64,000 nt of DNA from CBDDHT01 sp965227905 (lineage in GTDB: Bacteria; Pseudomonadota; Alphaproteobacteria; Rhizobiales; Methyloligellaceae): contig OZ245780.1 of the NCBI GenBank assembly GCA_965227905.1, positions 3,596,001 through 3,660,000 on the forward strand. The letters are read 5' to 3'. The notes beneath the pieces are model-generated. The model worked only from the letters and a program-made list of their open reading frames with translations, was not told where the DNA came from and did no database searches. The translations under genes were made by a program, and so were the position numbers. Positions 10,101-18,451 of the stretch are shown here, in pieces; positions within the stretch are counted from its first letter, which is position 1; the number at the start of each line of letters is the position of its first letter.

Positions 10101-11782
10101 GTCAGGGCAATGCTGGCTATTGTTTCGTCGGCGTCAGGCGGAAACCAGGTGCCTTCACTTTCATCCGAGGTTCCAATGGATGGTGTCGCAGATTCAACCG
10201 ACGGACCTTCGGTCTTGTCCGTCTCTTTGCTTTGCTGAAGTCTTTCGAGAAGCTCTTGCGCCCGGCGCTGCTTGTCCCTTTCCCGCGCGCGCTGTTCATC
10301 CTGCTGCCGTCGAGATTGCTCGGCCTGACCAACGCGGGACAGAATATTCGGCAGACGCCGTGCAACATCCGCAGCCACACCCGTTGCAACCTGACTTGCA
10401 AAACCTGTTGGCCGCCGACCTGGTGGTAATGTGGCATTGAGCTTTACCTCGACTTGCCACCCCCCTTTTGTGCCACTTGCTTCGAATGAGAACGTACTGA
10501 AGTTCTTGTCGAGATATTGATTCGTGTAGATTATTCCGCGATCTCCGATGGATGCGTTTGCGAATGTCTTTGTCGTGTGTCTTGTGCTTTGGGAAGCATT
10601 CTTTGACTGCCATTTACGCCGTCCGTCGAGCCAATTGGCGGCCTTGTCGAACCCAGCAAATGCTTTCACGTAGATTCGATATTTGTGCCACTTATGAACC
10701 TGACACTCGTATGCAATCCAGGCGGTAGCAACATTTGGAGTTGGGCCTCCATTGTGAAACCGAAGCTGGCAACCGAGATGGGTAGGCAGGAATGCTCGGA
10801 CGGCGGGTTGGATCGCGTTATATGCGGTCCGCCCCAATTGATTTGGATTGGTCTGTGCGAGAGCGGTTGTTGGGGCACCACCAATCTGCATGGCTAACAT
10901 GAGCCCCAACATGATTGTCGCGGTCGCGGTACCCCTCAATGCATGACGCTGCCGGAACAGCACGATCGAAACCATCGCCAACATGGCTGTTGAGAAGGCA
11001 CCCATGACGAGGCCGCCGCGTACGGCCCAGACATTGGCCGCCGTCATCCCTAGCAGCTGGGTTATGGCGTAAGCCGCAATCCAAATGACCAAATAGGTAA
11101 TTGTACGCTGGGCGAACACGCCGCCCTTCTCCACATAAACTTCGTGCGCTCTGCCGCGAAAAGCGCCAATCGCAACGCCAAGGCCTATCGCTACCAACAA
11201 AAGGACCCCTGGAGGAGAAGCGTCTCCAAACAGGACCAGTTGGATCACGTAACAGGCTGCCGCGGTGAGAGGTGGAATCAGGCAACTAAGGGGGCTGAGC
11301 CGCCAGGGCTTATGGTAGCTATAGGCGACCAGCCCAAATGATCCAACGAACAGCAGGACCATTCCGAGTATCAACTGACCCGCTAGTAGCAGGAGCAGCC
11401 CTGGACCAAGCACGGCTGCGCTGAGTGTCAGGCTTTTTGTCAGCGCCTTGATGCCCGCCTTAATAACAAGTTTTCGAGCCTCAGCAGGTGACAGATCCTT
11501 GAATTCTGCAGCACTTGGCGTTGCTACAAATTCTTGAGTCGCCTCACTGGAGCTGGCAACCGGTCTGGCCGGGACATGATTGTCTCTTGGATTGATTTGC
11601 TTAGCGCGCAAGCGCTTTTGTCGCTTATTGGCTGAGGATCTGTTCTTGTTGCCGACGCTATCGCCTTTTCCCTCAGATTCCCTCCTGGCTTGCGCACCGC
11701 ATTTTCGGCAAAACTTGTCGGACGCCAAAAATTCGGCACCGCAAGATGTGCAAAAGGCCACGGAGCTTCTCCCAATTGCCAC
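7199..11782 (-). CDS. Giant zinc-ribbon membrane protein with toxin-like C-terminus
   Basis: A 1527-residue protein. Residues 11-28 are a zinc ribbon (CTSC and CRKC), followed by a basic linker, six or seven hydrophobic segments (about 119-310), and a soluble domain (about 330-480). Then come a charged QRARERDKQRR helix, a second hydrophobic stretch (about 555-590), and a very long Ala/Glu/Gln-rich helical region (about 700-1350) with repeated coiled-coil character. The last 170 residues differ: a THVDTKGANSPYQSW segment, IPVDEF and EQEYLIHEVP resemble the closing strands of ADP-ribosyltransferase-like toxin domains, in which a Glu-rich EEYLI-IP motif is common. This is pattern recognition, not a search result. 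The architecture (anchor, long stalk, variable C-tip) is that of a polymorphic toxin or contact-dependent effector. The gene heads a unit with the 390-residue zinc-ribbon protein and is 64 bases from the divergent pair at 11847. Confidence 0.75.
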   Translation of the reverse strand: MAIGRSSVAFCTSCGAEFLASDKFCRKCGAQARRESEGKGDSVGNKNRSSANKRQKRLRAKQINPRDNHVPARPVASSSEATQEFVATPSAAEFKDLSPAEARKLVIKAGIKALTKSLTLSAAVLGPGLLLLLAGQLILGMVLLFVGSFGLVAYSYHKPWRLSPLSCLIPPLTAAACYVIQLVLFGDASPPGVLLLVAIGLGVAIGAFRGRAHEVYVEKGGVFAQRTITYLVIWIAAYAITQLLGMTAANVWAVRGGLVMGAFSTAMLAMVSIVLFRQRHALRGTATATIMLGLMLAMQIGGAPTTALAQTNPNQLGRTAYNAIQPAVRAFLPTHLGCQLRFHNGGPTPNVATAWIAYECQVHKWHKYRIYVKAFAGFDKAANWLDGRRKWQSKNASQSTRHTTKTFANASIGDRGIIYTNQYLDKNFSTFSFEASGTKGGWQVEVKLNATLPPGRRPTGFASQVATGVAADVARRLPNILSRVGQAEQSRRQQDEQRARERDKQRRAQELLERLQQSKETDKTEGPSVESATPSIGTSDESEGTWFPPDADETIASIALTTAILIAAGIAANVAQAMAAAIANALQAGVEMTSQEISHAIFGGAADRAPTTENGSIRAPKPPPPIHNPNDGKPFETNADGQYFAPDEKGDWRWMSSEKAQNAAAAIRAELKVRGQEIAEHRRQTEHILEESRQNTQERYAQERAAEKDLAQASEEDFERRQRLMGGIEKTLLGLPEDERYRAMMARLGKAQVRGDKQDLHDIWSELRATRQGQVNKLSDTSSVYQRQAGGLGMLESAATSVRDFSKGVLAMGLGTVSGGSLTLLEAAAMTTVAGGGLTAEGALEGGLKVKDGEVEFDQWEATRGAARGARTALGALVGGTPANGNRAIALSKVGFGATSDAAQTYADVHNRTGDRVKAAEKAKIAFGVSAAKEAMGEAWDESGRLAEKRAEAGNISEGLHDTGSKTWADAVAENQKMVNAAGKRATNFMSGVANDMAVNDKDFVTAIGNAAKNEAYSAAAGKLVNATNKPSAETTDAQRKVAERLQAERMDAASHGTREGIEAADGKWASKAPNVQEFSPADREAAANADYRDRQRKVWEAGQRARELRAEADASPEDTTKQIDAIEAENQLGQAESEQFKAGILAQEATEAARGQQARLAADHQSISEKTGQFVVRSQDQEDGPYTGRSILDVPREELGPVQQKVQDYLKKHGDLPTAEATPSEVKQRAQNSIALAEGEIGHLRNQLENETVGSQTYKDLEQDIADQADHRQALGRQIVDINKQRIDAIELEQARLKPVVDSFGTDDATAAETQRYRELEQEAQLLKQESRTAKSDYVASQVNERAGSEAVLPAGLSRQHAAFDITSDGGSDQLPATAEEIRQAVRTHVDTKGANSPYQSWTGKRQIATSDGVAAFPGDKLAVAHIPVDEFNRMLGTNEALPPSVVSSNTTRSGNLVEQEYLIHEVPQQYWRVETPEVREVLKESDLMANGDSPHPSYVDQNGNEFVILYRSMSDAQFPNDTRFL

Positions 11783-11846
11783 ACATTGACTGAGACAGCT
11801 AATGTGCAGATGATCGAAATCTCACAAAGTATTCAGGGATTAGATA

Positions 11847-12497
11847 GTGACGTCAACTTGCCAGAGCTGCGACGCGGCCGTTGCCGCCAGCGACAGGTTT
11901 TGCGGTGAATGTGGAATTGCCATCGCAAGAGAGAAGCCTCTCGGCAAATCCAATCTGTCGGATACACACGCCAAACCAAGTGCAATACACGGTCTCGCTA
12001 GCGTCGCTGGTTATCACTTCACGATCGCAGCTCTGTGTTTGTATATCGGCCCCGGCTTGTATCGCAGCCTCTTTGGCGACAGTGATCTGCAGTTCGATAA
12101 TATCGATGAACTGTTCTACGGGCTCAACTCTCTCATTTTCATCGGCGATTCTGACTACTTCTGGGGAATGAATGGAAGCTGGGTGTTGACGTTCGTTCTC
12201 GCTCTATTTGCGATCTTCGTGATTGGCGAAAACTACGCGCTGAAGCACTTTGAAAAAATGCCCGAACTTCACGGCGCAATCGTACCTCAAATTTGTGCAT
12301 TGGCACTGGGAATGGTTTTCGGCACGCTTTTGGCTATGGAGCCGACCTATAGTTTTCTCTACGAAACCCTAGGTTTGACCGAAGATTATACTGGAACGCT
12401 GCTGTTGTTGCTAACAACAGCATGTTCCGCCGCTTCTGCAGTGCTGTTTCTGAAAAATCGTCGGACCAGGTCGAGGCTGGACCAAGTTCAAGGTTGA
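11847..12497 (+). CDS. Zinc-ribbon membrane protein (216 aa)
   Basis: It begins with GTG at 11847 and a zinc ribbon (CQSC, 12 residues, CGEC within the first 25 residues). After a short linker follow four hydrophobic segments (GYHFTIAALCLYIG, WVLTFVLALFAIFVIG, IVPQICALALGMVFG, LLLLLTTACSAASAVLFL). No known family beyond the ribbon. The stop is 12 bases before the next, similar gene, so the two form an operon. It is divergent from the giant zinc-ribbon gene, with 64 bases between starts, which is short enough for shared control. Possible roles are membrane partner or immunity protein for the giant protein (inference). Confidence 0.7.
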   Translation: MTSTCQSCDAAVAASDRFCGECGIAIAREKPLGKSNLSDTHAKPSAIHGLASVAGYHFTIAALCLYIGPGLYRSLFGDSDLQFDNIDELFYGLNSLIFIGDSDYFWGMNGSWVLTFVLALFAIFVIGENYALKHFEKMPELHGAIVPQICALALGMVFGTLLAMEPTYSFLYETLGLTEDYTGTLLLLLTTACSAASAVLFLKNRRTRSRLDQVQG

Positions 12498-12509
12498 TTG
12501 ATTTGACGC

Positions 12510-13082
12510 ATGACGACCACCTGCAAATTCTGTGATGCACAATTAGCTTCCACCGACAATTTTTGTGGCGAATGTGGAGCCAAGGCTGAGGTCGTCACAG
12601 AGACAATAGTTGAAGCGCAAGCTCAAGACAGGTCGGATCCTCTATCATCTCAAGCGCCACGAGCCACTTTTTTTTGCAACATTGGCATCTACTTTCTGGC
12701 AGTCGCCGTCAGTCAGCTCTTTGCTAACTACATCATCAACTACGTCCTTGAGATCAACTATGACTATTACTGGGCCTACCTAGTGGCCATCACGTTCATT
12801 GGATTTGGCGCGCTTTATTTCGCAGTTGATCGACTTTTCCGTCTGGACGGCAATGACGGCAGAGTGGCAAGGATATGGATAGCACGTTTGGCCTGTTTAT
12901 CTGTGGCTTTCGTCGCACTCTACATTTTTTTACTGTTCCCTAATCCCATTGTGGAATTCATAGAGGAACGTATCAACTATGAAACAAGAACCATACTCTA
13001 TGAGTGGGATCTGCTCACCGCGTTACTCGCGGCGATTCCCTATGCGGCATACCGACGGTTCTATCATACAGGCAGCCCTTGA
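12510..13082 (+). CDS. Zinc-ribbon membrane protein (190 aa)
   Basis: This is the second gene of the divergent pair. Residues 5-23 repeat the ribbon of its neighbour almost residue for residue (CKFCD...FCGECG), followed by three or four hydrophobic segments and acidic loops. The membrane parts of the two proteins are not obviously similar, so they share a tag rather than being simple duplicates. It starts with ATG; AAGG in the 3' end of the upstream gene can act as ribosome site, which suggests coupled translation. Confidence 0.7.
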   Translation: MTTTCKFCDAQLASTDNFCGECGAKAEVVTETIVEAQAQDRSDPLSSQAPRATFFCNIGIYFLAVAVSQLFANYIINYVLEINYDYYWAYLVAITFIGFGALYFAVDRLFRLDGNDGRVARIWIARLACLSVAFVALYIFLLFPNPIVEFIEERINYETRTILYEWDLLTALLAAIPYAAYRRFYHTGSP

Positions 13083-13261
13083 CGTTTGATTGCCCAGTCT
13101 GCGGAGACGATGGCTGCCGCAACAGCTCTTCGTACGAATACCGCCTAAAACCTTGTTTTCCTACGTAGTGGCAATGCTGGGTAACCGCACAAGCAACTTG
13201 GATCCTTTGTGCCAGAAGCTTTCGCAGGATGATCCGACCTGACGGACTCAAGAGTAAGTCT

Positions 13262-13672
13262 CTACCCCCGGTTATTGTTGAACTTCGTTGTCGATGAAAG
13301 GTCCGGTAGCCAAGGCAATGCCGACTGTCGCCAAGACTCGTACTTCGGCGTGAGCTCGTAGCGCTGCTGAATCGTGCCGGCGCGGATGTTATAGGCCTTC
13401 CGATCGTCACCGAATTCCGTTGCATACAAACCCGAACCGCAATCGGGACAGAATGCCTGCACGCGTCGGTTGCCGCTTTCCGCCACCTTCACATATTCCT
13501 TCGGTGTGCCTTGCGTAATTGCGAAAGTTTCGCTGGAGACGATGGCTATCGTTCTAAATGCGGAGGCCGAAAGCGCCTGGCAATCCGCACAGTGACAGAG
13601 TCCAACCTTTTCCGGATCAAGCTCGGCTTCGTATGTGATGGCGCCGCAGTGACATCCACCATTGATTTTCAT
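13262..13672 (-). CDS. GFA family zinc protein (CENP-V/GFA domain)
   Basis: A 136-residue protein of the glutathione-dependent formaldehyde-activating enzyme (GFA) family. The zinc ligands are clear: GGCHCG at the N-terminus, LCHCADCQ (about residues 26-33), and FCPDCGSGL in the second half. The start ATG at 13670-13672 gives MKINGGCHCG, the usual family N-terminus; the frame extends 16 codons further up without support. Family members are often annotated as S-(hydroxymethyl)glutathione synthase, but the activity is unproven for most. It is monocistronic by spacing. Confidence 0.9.
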   Translation of the reverse strand: MKINGGCHCGAITYEAELDPEKVGLCHCADCQALSASAFRTIAIVSSETFAITQGTPKEYVKVAESGNRRVQAFCPDCGSGLYATEFGDDRKAYNIRAGTIQQRYELTPKYESWRQSALPWLPDLSSTTKFNNNRG

Positions 13673-13789
13673 TACCCAGCACCCTTTCGAATTCCGTCGC
13701 AGCTGCGGAGTGTAGAACACCCGGATACCGCGTGAAATGCCCCTAGTCCTGGCAAGCGTCTTAGGAGTGTGTTGGCTGGAATACCCCGC

Positions 13790-14767
13790 CTATTGCTCGC
13801 GCATGGCGCGGTTGGTGCTGTCGAGGAGCGGCTGCAGCAGATAGGTCAAGACAGTGCGGGGCGCTGTCTCGATAACGACTTCGGCCGGCATGCCTGGTTG
13901 CAGTTTGAGATTGCCGGCACGCGCCAACTCCTGCTTATCGACGGTAATGAGCGTTTTGTAGTAGGGCAATCCCGTCGCTTCGTCTCCCAGCACGTCAGCC
14001 GAGACATGGATTACGCGCCCTTTGAGCGATGGTGTCGTGCGTTGCTTGAATGCGGAAAAGCGGACATCGGCTTCGAGCCCAAGCTCGACATCGTCCACAT
14101 CCGTCGGCTGGACGCGGGCTTCGACAACCAGCTTATCGGCGCTCGGTACGATTTCGAGAGCTGTTTCGCCGGCAGCGATGACGCCGCCGATGGTGTGCGC
14201 CCGCATTCCGACAACGGTGCCGGACACGGGTGCCCGGATTTCGGAATTTGCAATCTTGTGTTCTGCTGTCCGCAAGCGCAGCAGATCTTGCGATCGTTGA
14301 CCTTCAACCTGTGCCGCACGACCCTGGACATTGAGGAAGCGGCGCTTGCTGGCATAGCCCTGTTTGTGAAGCCGGGAGACGATATCGAGTTCTTCGTTGA
14401 TGATGGCGAGTTGCGATTCCGTCGCGGCGACCTTGGCGCGCATGAGCTTGGCATTCATGGCGGCTTCTTCCGTGTCGAGACGGATCAGAAGGTCGCCCGC
14501 TTTGACCACACTGCCGTCTTTGACGAGCAAATCCGCGACAACGCCGCCATCGCGATGCTGGACCTGTTTGCGTTTGCCGGCGACAACGAGCTGCCCCTGA
14601 CTGACCACCGCGCTTGCCAAGGGTACCAGAGCGCCCCAGATTCCGATCGCGACAATCGTCATTAGGATGACCATATTGCCGAAGGATGTGACATTGCGCG
14701 CGCGGCGTTCTGGCGTGGAGAGTTGAATCTGACGCGGCGTGATCGTTGCCAACTGTCTGCTAGGCAT
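13790..14767 (-). CDS. HlyD-type periplasmic adaptor of type I secretion system (short form)
   Basis: A 325-residue membrane fusion protein. One transmembrane segment (about residues 33-52) is followed by a lipoyl half (GVVADLLVKDGSVVKAGDLL), a helical hairpin, the second lipoyl half with the HlyD signature IRAPVSGTVVGM, and a beta-barrel region. It bridges the inner-membrane ABC transporter and an outer-membrane TolC-type channel. Typical PrtE/HlyD adaptors are about 430-480 residues; the coiled-coil hairpin here is short, so the periplasmic span may be reduced. The start overlaps the end of the ABC transporter gene by 8 bases, so the two are translationally coupled. No tolC is present in the window. 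Confidence 0.9.
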   Translation of the reverse strand: MPSRQLATITPRQIQLSTPERRARNVTSFGNMVILMTIVAIGIWGALVPLASAVVSQGQLVVAGKRKQVQHRDGGVVADLLVKDGSVVKAGDLLIRLDTEEAAMNAKLMRAKVAATESQLAIINEELDIVSRLHKQGYASKRRFLNVQGRAAQVEGQRSQDLLRLRTAEHKIANSEIRAPVSGTVVGMRAHTIGGVIAAGETALEIVPSADKLVVEARVQPTDVDDVELGLEADVRFSAFKQRTTPSLKGRVIHVSADVLGDEATGLPYYKTLITVDKQELARAGNLKLQPGMPAEVVIETAPRTVLTYLLQPLLDSTNRAMREQ

Positions 14768-16571
14768 GGGCTTCTTCCTTCGCGGTGTCGTCAGCGTGCT
14801 CTACACCATCGATTTCGGTCTCGATGGGCGCGTCGTCGGACGCTTCCGGTTTGGCTTGCTTGGCAACCGGGGCCAGGCGCTTCTGGATGATCTGATCGCG
14901 CGGCCCGAAGGAGGCGACACGGCCGTCTTGGAGTATCAGCAGCTTGTCCAGGACACCGATAATCGATGCAGTGTGGGAGATAACGACAACAGTCGTGCCG
15001 CGCTGTTTCAATCGCTGGACAGCATCGGCAAGGGCGGCACAGCCCTCCCCGTCCAAACTTGCATTCGGCTCATCAAGAATGACGAGGCGTGTGTCGCCAT
15101 AGACTGCACGGGCGAGCGCGATACGCTGACGTTGTCCACCTGAAATCAGACAGCCATTCTCTCCGATCTCGGTCTCATAACCGTCCGAGAGTCCGACAAT
15201 CAGATCATGGGCGCCGACGAACTTCGCGGCGTCGATAATCGCCTCGGAAAGCACCTCGATATCCGTCGAGCGATCCAACAGGTCGAAACGAGAGATGTTT
15301 TCTGCGACCGTGCCGCTGAGCAAGCCGACTTCCTGCGGCATGTAGCCGAGATAGCGTCCGACTTCTTCTTTCGGCCAATCGGCGATGTCGACATTGTCGA
15401 GTGTGACATGACCCGCTTGGGGCACGCCAAGGCCAACCAGCAAACGGGCGAGTGTGGACTTTCCAGCACCGCTCGGCCCGAGGATGCCCAGCACCTCGCC
15501 AGGCTCAAGCGCGAATGAGACGTCTTGGAGAACCGGATCTTCGCGCCCTTCGGCATGGGCCGTAACACCTTCGATCACCAGCCGGCCTTCCGGTGCGGGC
15601 AGCTTGGTGCGCGCCTCATCGAGCAAGACCTTGGCATCGCCGAGCGATCGCTTCAGGCGGCTATAAGCGCCGCGGGCCATGATGCAGCCCTTCCAATTCG
15701 TGATGGCGGCTTCGATCGGCGCCAGTGCCCGGCCCATGATGATGGACGCGGCAATCATGGCGCCTGGCGTAACGGTTTGTTGGATGGCCAGCCAGGCGCC
15801 TGTCCCGAGAACGGCGACCTGAAGCCCCATGCGCACAAACTTCGCCAGAGATGTGAAAACGACGGCACGATCACCTCCCCTCGCCTGTTTGCCAACAGCC
15901 GTGTCATGATTGGCCTTCCAGAGTTTCTCGACATTGGCGAGCATGCCCATGGCCTGGATCGTGTCGGCATGGCGGGCGAAGGACTCGACAAGCGCGTGTG
16001 AGCGCTGGGTCGCATGGCCCGCCTGCCCAAAGGTCTTGCGCGTGGTCAGCTCATTCAAGAGTGCAAGACCGGTGATGATCGCCGCACCGACGACGGCGAT
16101 CAGTCCGAAGAGGGGATGAACGAAAAAGAGGATGGCCAGGAAGAGCGGTGTCCAGGGGATATCGAAGAATGCGACAAGGCCGGGGCCGGTCATAAAGGTG
16201 CGGACAACCGAAAGATCGCGCAGACGTTCGGACGGTGAGCTGCGGCCCTGCTCTTCGCTGGGCGCGAACGCCATGCGGAACAAGGGCACATTGCACGCCT
16301 TGTCGAGTGCTTCGCCGGCACGGGACAAGAGCCACGAGCGCGTCATAGTCATCAGCGCCATCGCGAAGAGGAGGCCGACACACAACACGGTCAGCATGAT
16401 CAATGTGTCGGTACTGCCCGAGGTCAGAACCCGGTCATAGACCTGCAGCATGTAGAGCGGCACGGCCAGCATCGCGAGATTGATAAAGCAGCTGAAGAAG
16501 CAGATTTTCAGGAACTGGCTGCGAAACAGGGCCAGAGGCCGTATCGACTGAGCCTTTGAAAACAATGACAT
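14760..16571 (-). CDS. Type I secretion system permease/ATPase (PrtD family)
   Basis: A 603-residue fused exporter: an N-terminal six-helix permease domain (about residues 15-310) and a C-terminal ATPase. The Walker A GPSGAGKST, the Q-loop PQEVGLLSGT, the signature SGGQRQRIALARA, the Walker B LVILDEP and the H-loop ISHTAS are all intact. The acidic C-terminal extension (about 40 residues) is unusual but not disruptive. The nearest plausible substrate in the window is the RTX protein at 38.3-39.8 kb. The first 65 codons of this gene and its upstream flank recur in decayed form at 23.4-23.8 kb. Confidence 0.93.
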   Translation of the reverse strand: MSLFSKAQSIRPLALFRSQFLKICFFSCFINLAMLAVPLYMLQVYDRVLTSGSTDTLIMLTVLCVGLLFAMALMTMTRSWLLSRAGEALDKACNVPLFRMAFAPSEEQGRSSPSERLRDLSVVRTFMTGPGLVAFFDIPWTPLFLAILFFVHPLFGLIAVVGAAIITGLALLNELTTRKTFGQAGHATQRSHALVESFARHADTIQAMGMLANVEKLWKANHDTAVGKQARGGDRAVVFTSLAKFVRMGLQVAVLGTGAWLAIQQTVTPGAMIAASIIMGRALAPIEAAITNWKGCIMARGAYSRLKRSLGDAKVLLDEARTKLPAPEGRLVIEGVTAHAEGREDPVLQDVSFALEPGEVLGILGPSGAGKSTLARLLVGLGVPQAGHVTLDNVDIADWPKEEVGRYLGYMPQEVGLLSGTVAENISRFDLLDRSTDIEVLSEAIIDAAKFVGAHDLIVGLSDGYETEIGENGCLISGGQRQRIALARAVYGDTRLVILDEPNASLDGEGCAALADAVQRLKQRGTTVVVISHTASIIGVLDKLLILQDGRVASFGPRDQIIQKRLAPVAKQAKPEASDDAPIETEIDGVEHADDTAKEEAHA

Positions 16572-16810
16572 ATACTAGAACCCTCGCCGCATTCCCGCAT
16601 TGACGCACGGCCCGTGCCAAATTCGAACACGGACGCGATTATCCAACCAACAGGGTGCAAGCGGCGTTCCAACTGCGGTTCTGCAGCACGGTGGGCGGAA
16701 ACAGAGGGGTTCGGGGGGTTTGCGAAAACACAAGAATGCCGAACCGGCCGCCAATTTCTCAGACGGCCGGCCGGTAAATGGCAGGATCGATGTTACATCG
16801 CCTACGCAGT

Positions 16811-17134
16811 TTAACGGCAGCGGTGATACCGCATGCAGCCGCGATAGTTACGATTGCCATAGCCCCACCGCCGCGAACAGCGATTTGACCAACGGGCACA
16901 ACGACTTGGCGCTGCCCGGTAGCTGTAATAGCGCGGTGCGGGCCGATAACGGTAAACCGGCGGCGGGCCGTAATAGTAATACGGCCTGTAATAGGGCCGC
17001 GGCCCGACATAGATACTGACGCCGGGGCCATAGTAACCAAAGCTGTATCCATAGGGACGCGCTTCGGCCGGCTCGTTTGCTGCACTGAATGCGAACAAAA
17101 CAGCGGCGGCGACGAGAACGTAGAAGACTCTCAT
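16811..17134 (-). CDS. Small secreted Tyr/Arg/Pro-rich protein
   Basis: A 107-residue protein starting at ATG 17132-17134. Residues 1-25 are a signal peptide ending in AEA. The middle is a low-complexity Tyr/Pro/Arg/Gly stretch (PYYRPYYYYGPPP), and the end has a four-cysteine motif CARWSNRCSRRWGYG and GCMRYHRC that recurs in small envelope proteins of Hyphomicrobiales. Its function is unknown. It is divergent from the type I secretion operon's upstream flank and appears to be monocistronic. Confidence 0.75.
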   Translation of the reverse strand: MRVFYVLVAAAVLFAFSAANEPAEARPYGYSFGYYGPGVSIYVGPRPYYRPYYYYGPPPVYRYRPAPRYYSYRAAPSRCARWSNRCSRRWGYGNRNYRGCMRYHRCR

Positions 17135-17278
17135 GGATGACTCCACTTCAGCGTGAGGCGAAAAGCCTGACACAAAACCAGGGTCGATTAATGACGGTTG
17201 TGGAGGGGGATTGTCCTGATATGGATCAGAGTCCGGTCAAAGGCGGGCCGACCGGCAAATGCGGGTCGGAAAACCGGA

Positions 17279-17770
17279 TTACTCGATAGCCTGACGTGCA
17301 ATCCCGTCTAGCAAGGCATCGACGGCAGCAAGCGCTTTGTTGGCCACCTCATTCTTCGCGTCAGGGAAACGGCGATACCCAATGACGATTTCACCGGGCT
17401 TCGCCGATGTTTCGTAAAGGAACAGGGTAAACGGGCAGAAGCCGATAAAGGTCGGATCCGCCTTCATGATATCGCGGGACAGTTTCGCTGAGCAGAAGAT
17501 GAAATACTCGCCCTGCTTGTAAATTGGCGTGTTGTCCCCGAGATCGGCCCCGGTCCGCTTGAGCATATCCGCGACATGGCCGTTCAGATCGAGCTTCAGG
17601 CCACGCGCCACAATCGCTTCGGTCAGTTCGAAGCGCACGTCGTCATAATCGCCCTGCTTGACGTAGGTCTTGAAGGTGTCGGCCGCCTGACCTTCGATTG
17701 CCGAAGACAGGAATATCAAAACGGCAAACACGGCAAATGCAGCACGGAACGGGACCAGCAACGCTCTCAT
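17279..17770 (-). CDS. DUF302 domain secreted protein
   Basis: A 163-residue protein starting at ATG 17768-17770, preceded by GGGGAGAG. Residues 1-30 are a signal peptide (LVPFRAAFAVFAVLIF ... GQAAD). The mature part matches the DUF302 layout: FELTEAIVARGL, a HVADMLKRTG segment, then YFIFCSAK and FCPFTLFLYET with the conserved strand pattern and two cysteines. Its biological role is unknown; DUF302 proteins are found alone or fused to thioredoxin-like domains. The longer frame to 17941 lacks a ribosome site and buries the signal peptide. Confidence 0.85.
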   Translation of the reverse strand: MRALLVPFRAAFAVFAVLIFLSSAIEGQAADTFKTYVKQGDYDDVRFELTEAIVARGLKLDLNGHVADMLKRTGADLGDNTPIYKQGEYFIFCSAKLSRDIMKADPTFIGFCPFTLFLYETSAKPGEIVIGYRRFPDAKNEVANKALAAVDALLDGIARQAIE

Positions 17771-18013
17771 CACAACTCTCCCCACACGCGATAGCCAAGT
17801 CATTGCCGTTGGCGTGCCGCTCTCCTCCGGATATCGGAGTCCGATCGGCCGCAGCAAAGACACCGGCGAATATAGGTGGTCATCACCGACAAGGCGCGCA
17901 ATTTCGCGGACTTCACCAAATCGTGTCGAGCGGGGTGGCAAGCCGTGTGTGACCTTGCACTAGCTTGCGGCTTTGCTTGCTGCGTTCTTGATCTTGTTGA
18001 TCTTGCGTCTCGT

Positions 18014-18451
18014 TCATTCCTCTACGGGGGGAAACCAGGTAAGCGAGGAATGATGCAAGGAGATGAGAACACGTCCCTCCAGCTTGTGATAAGCGAACGT
18101 ATAGTCGGCGCGGGTCGCGTTGCCGTCGCCATCAATAAAGGTGTAGTGCCCCATATCCTTATAGCCGAGTCCCCCTGCCTTTAAGATCGGGCCGGCAGCG
18201 CTCTGGAAGTCCACGCGCTTCCAACCTCGATTGAGAAAGCCATGATCGTTGGGATAGTTCGGATCACCGCCCACAAAATATGAGCGCGCTCCTGCGCGAT
18301 CGAGGCGAATGACGTCCGCCAAGGTTGGCTTGAAGAGAAGGGGTTCGTCCGGTGCTCCAAAATCATAGAGGTCCAAGAGCTGGTCGACATCACGCTCTGT
18401 AACGTACTTGGCCCAAGCACGCTGCGCCGCGACGACTTCCGCTTTGGTCAT
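18014..18451 (-). CDS. SnoaL/NTF2-like protein (CaMKII association-domain type)
   Basis: A 145-residue cytoplasmic protein with the NTF2-like cone fold pattern: an N-terminal helix (AEVVAAQRAWAKYVTERD), LLDLYDF, DVIRLDRAGARSYFVGG, then paired strands ending in RVLISLHHSSLTW. The terminal HHSS strand motif is characteristic of the CaMKII association-domain branch of NTF2-like proteins. No catalytic assignment is possible. Monocistronic. Confidence 0.8.
   Translation of the reverse strand: MTKAEVVAAQRAWAKYVTERDVDQLLDLYDFGAPDEPLLFKPTLADVIRLDRAGARSYFVGGDPNYPNDHGFLNRGWKRVDFQSAAGPILKAGGLGYKDMGHYTFIDGDGNATRADYTFAYHKLEGRVLISLHHSSLTWFPPVEE

Noticed and set aside
13015..13425. 136-codon minus-strand frame overlapping the GFA gene
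   Set aside because: Overlaps the GFA coding region in another frame and has no domain.
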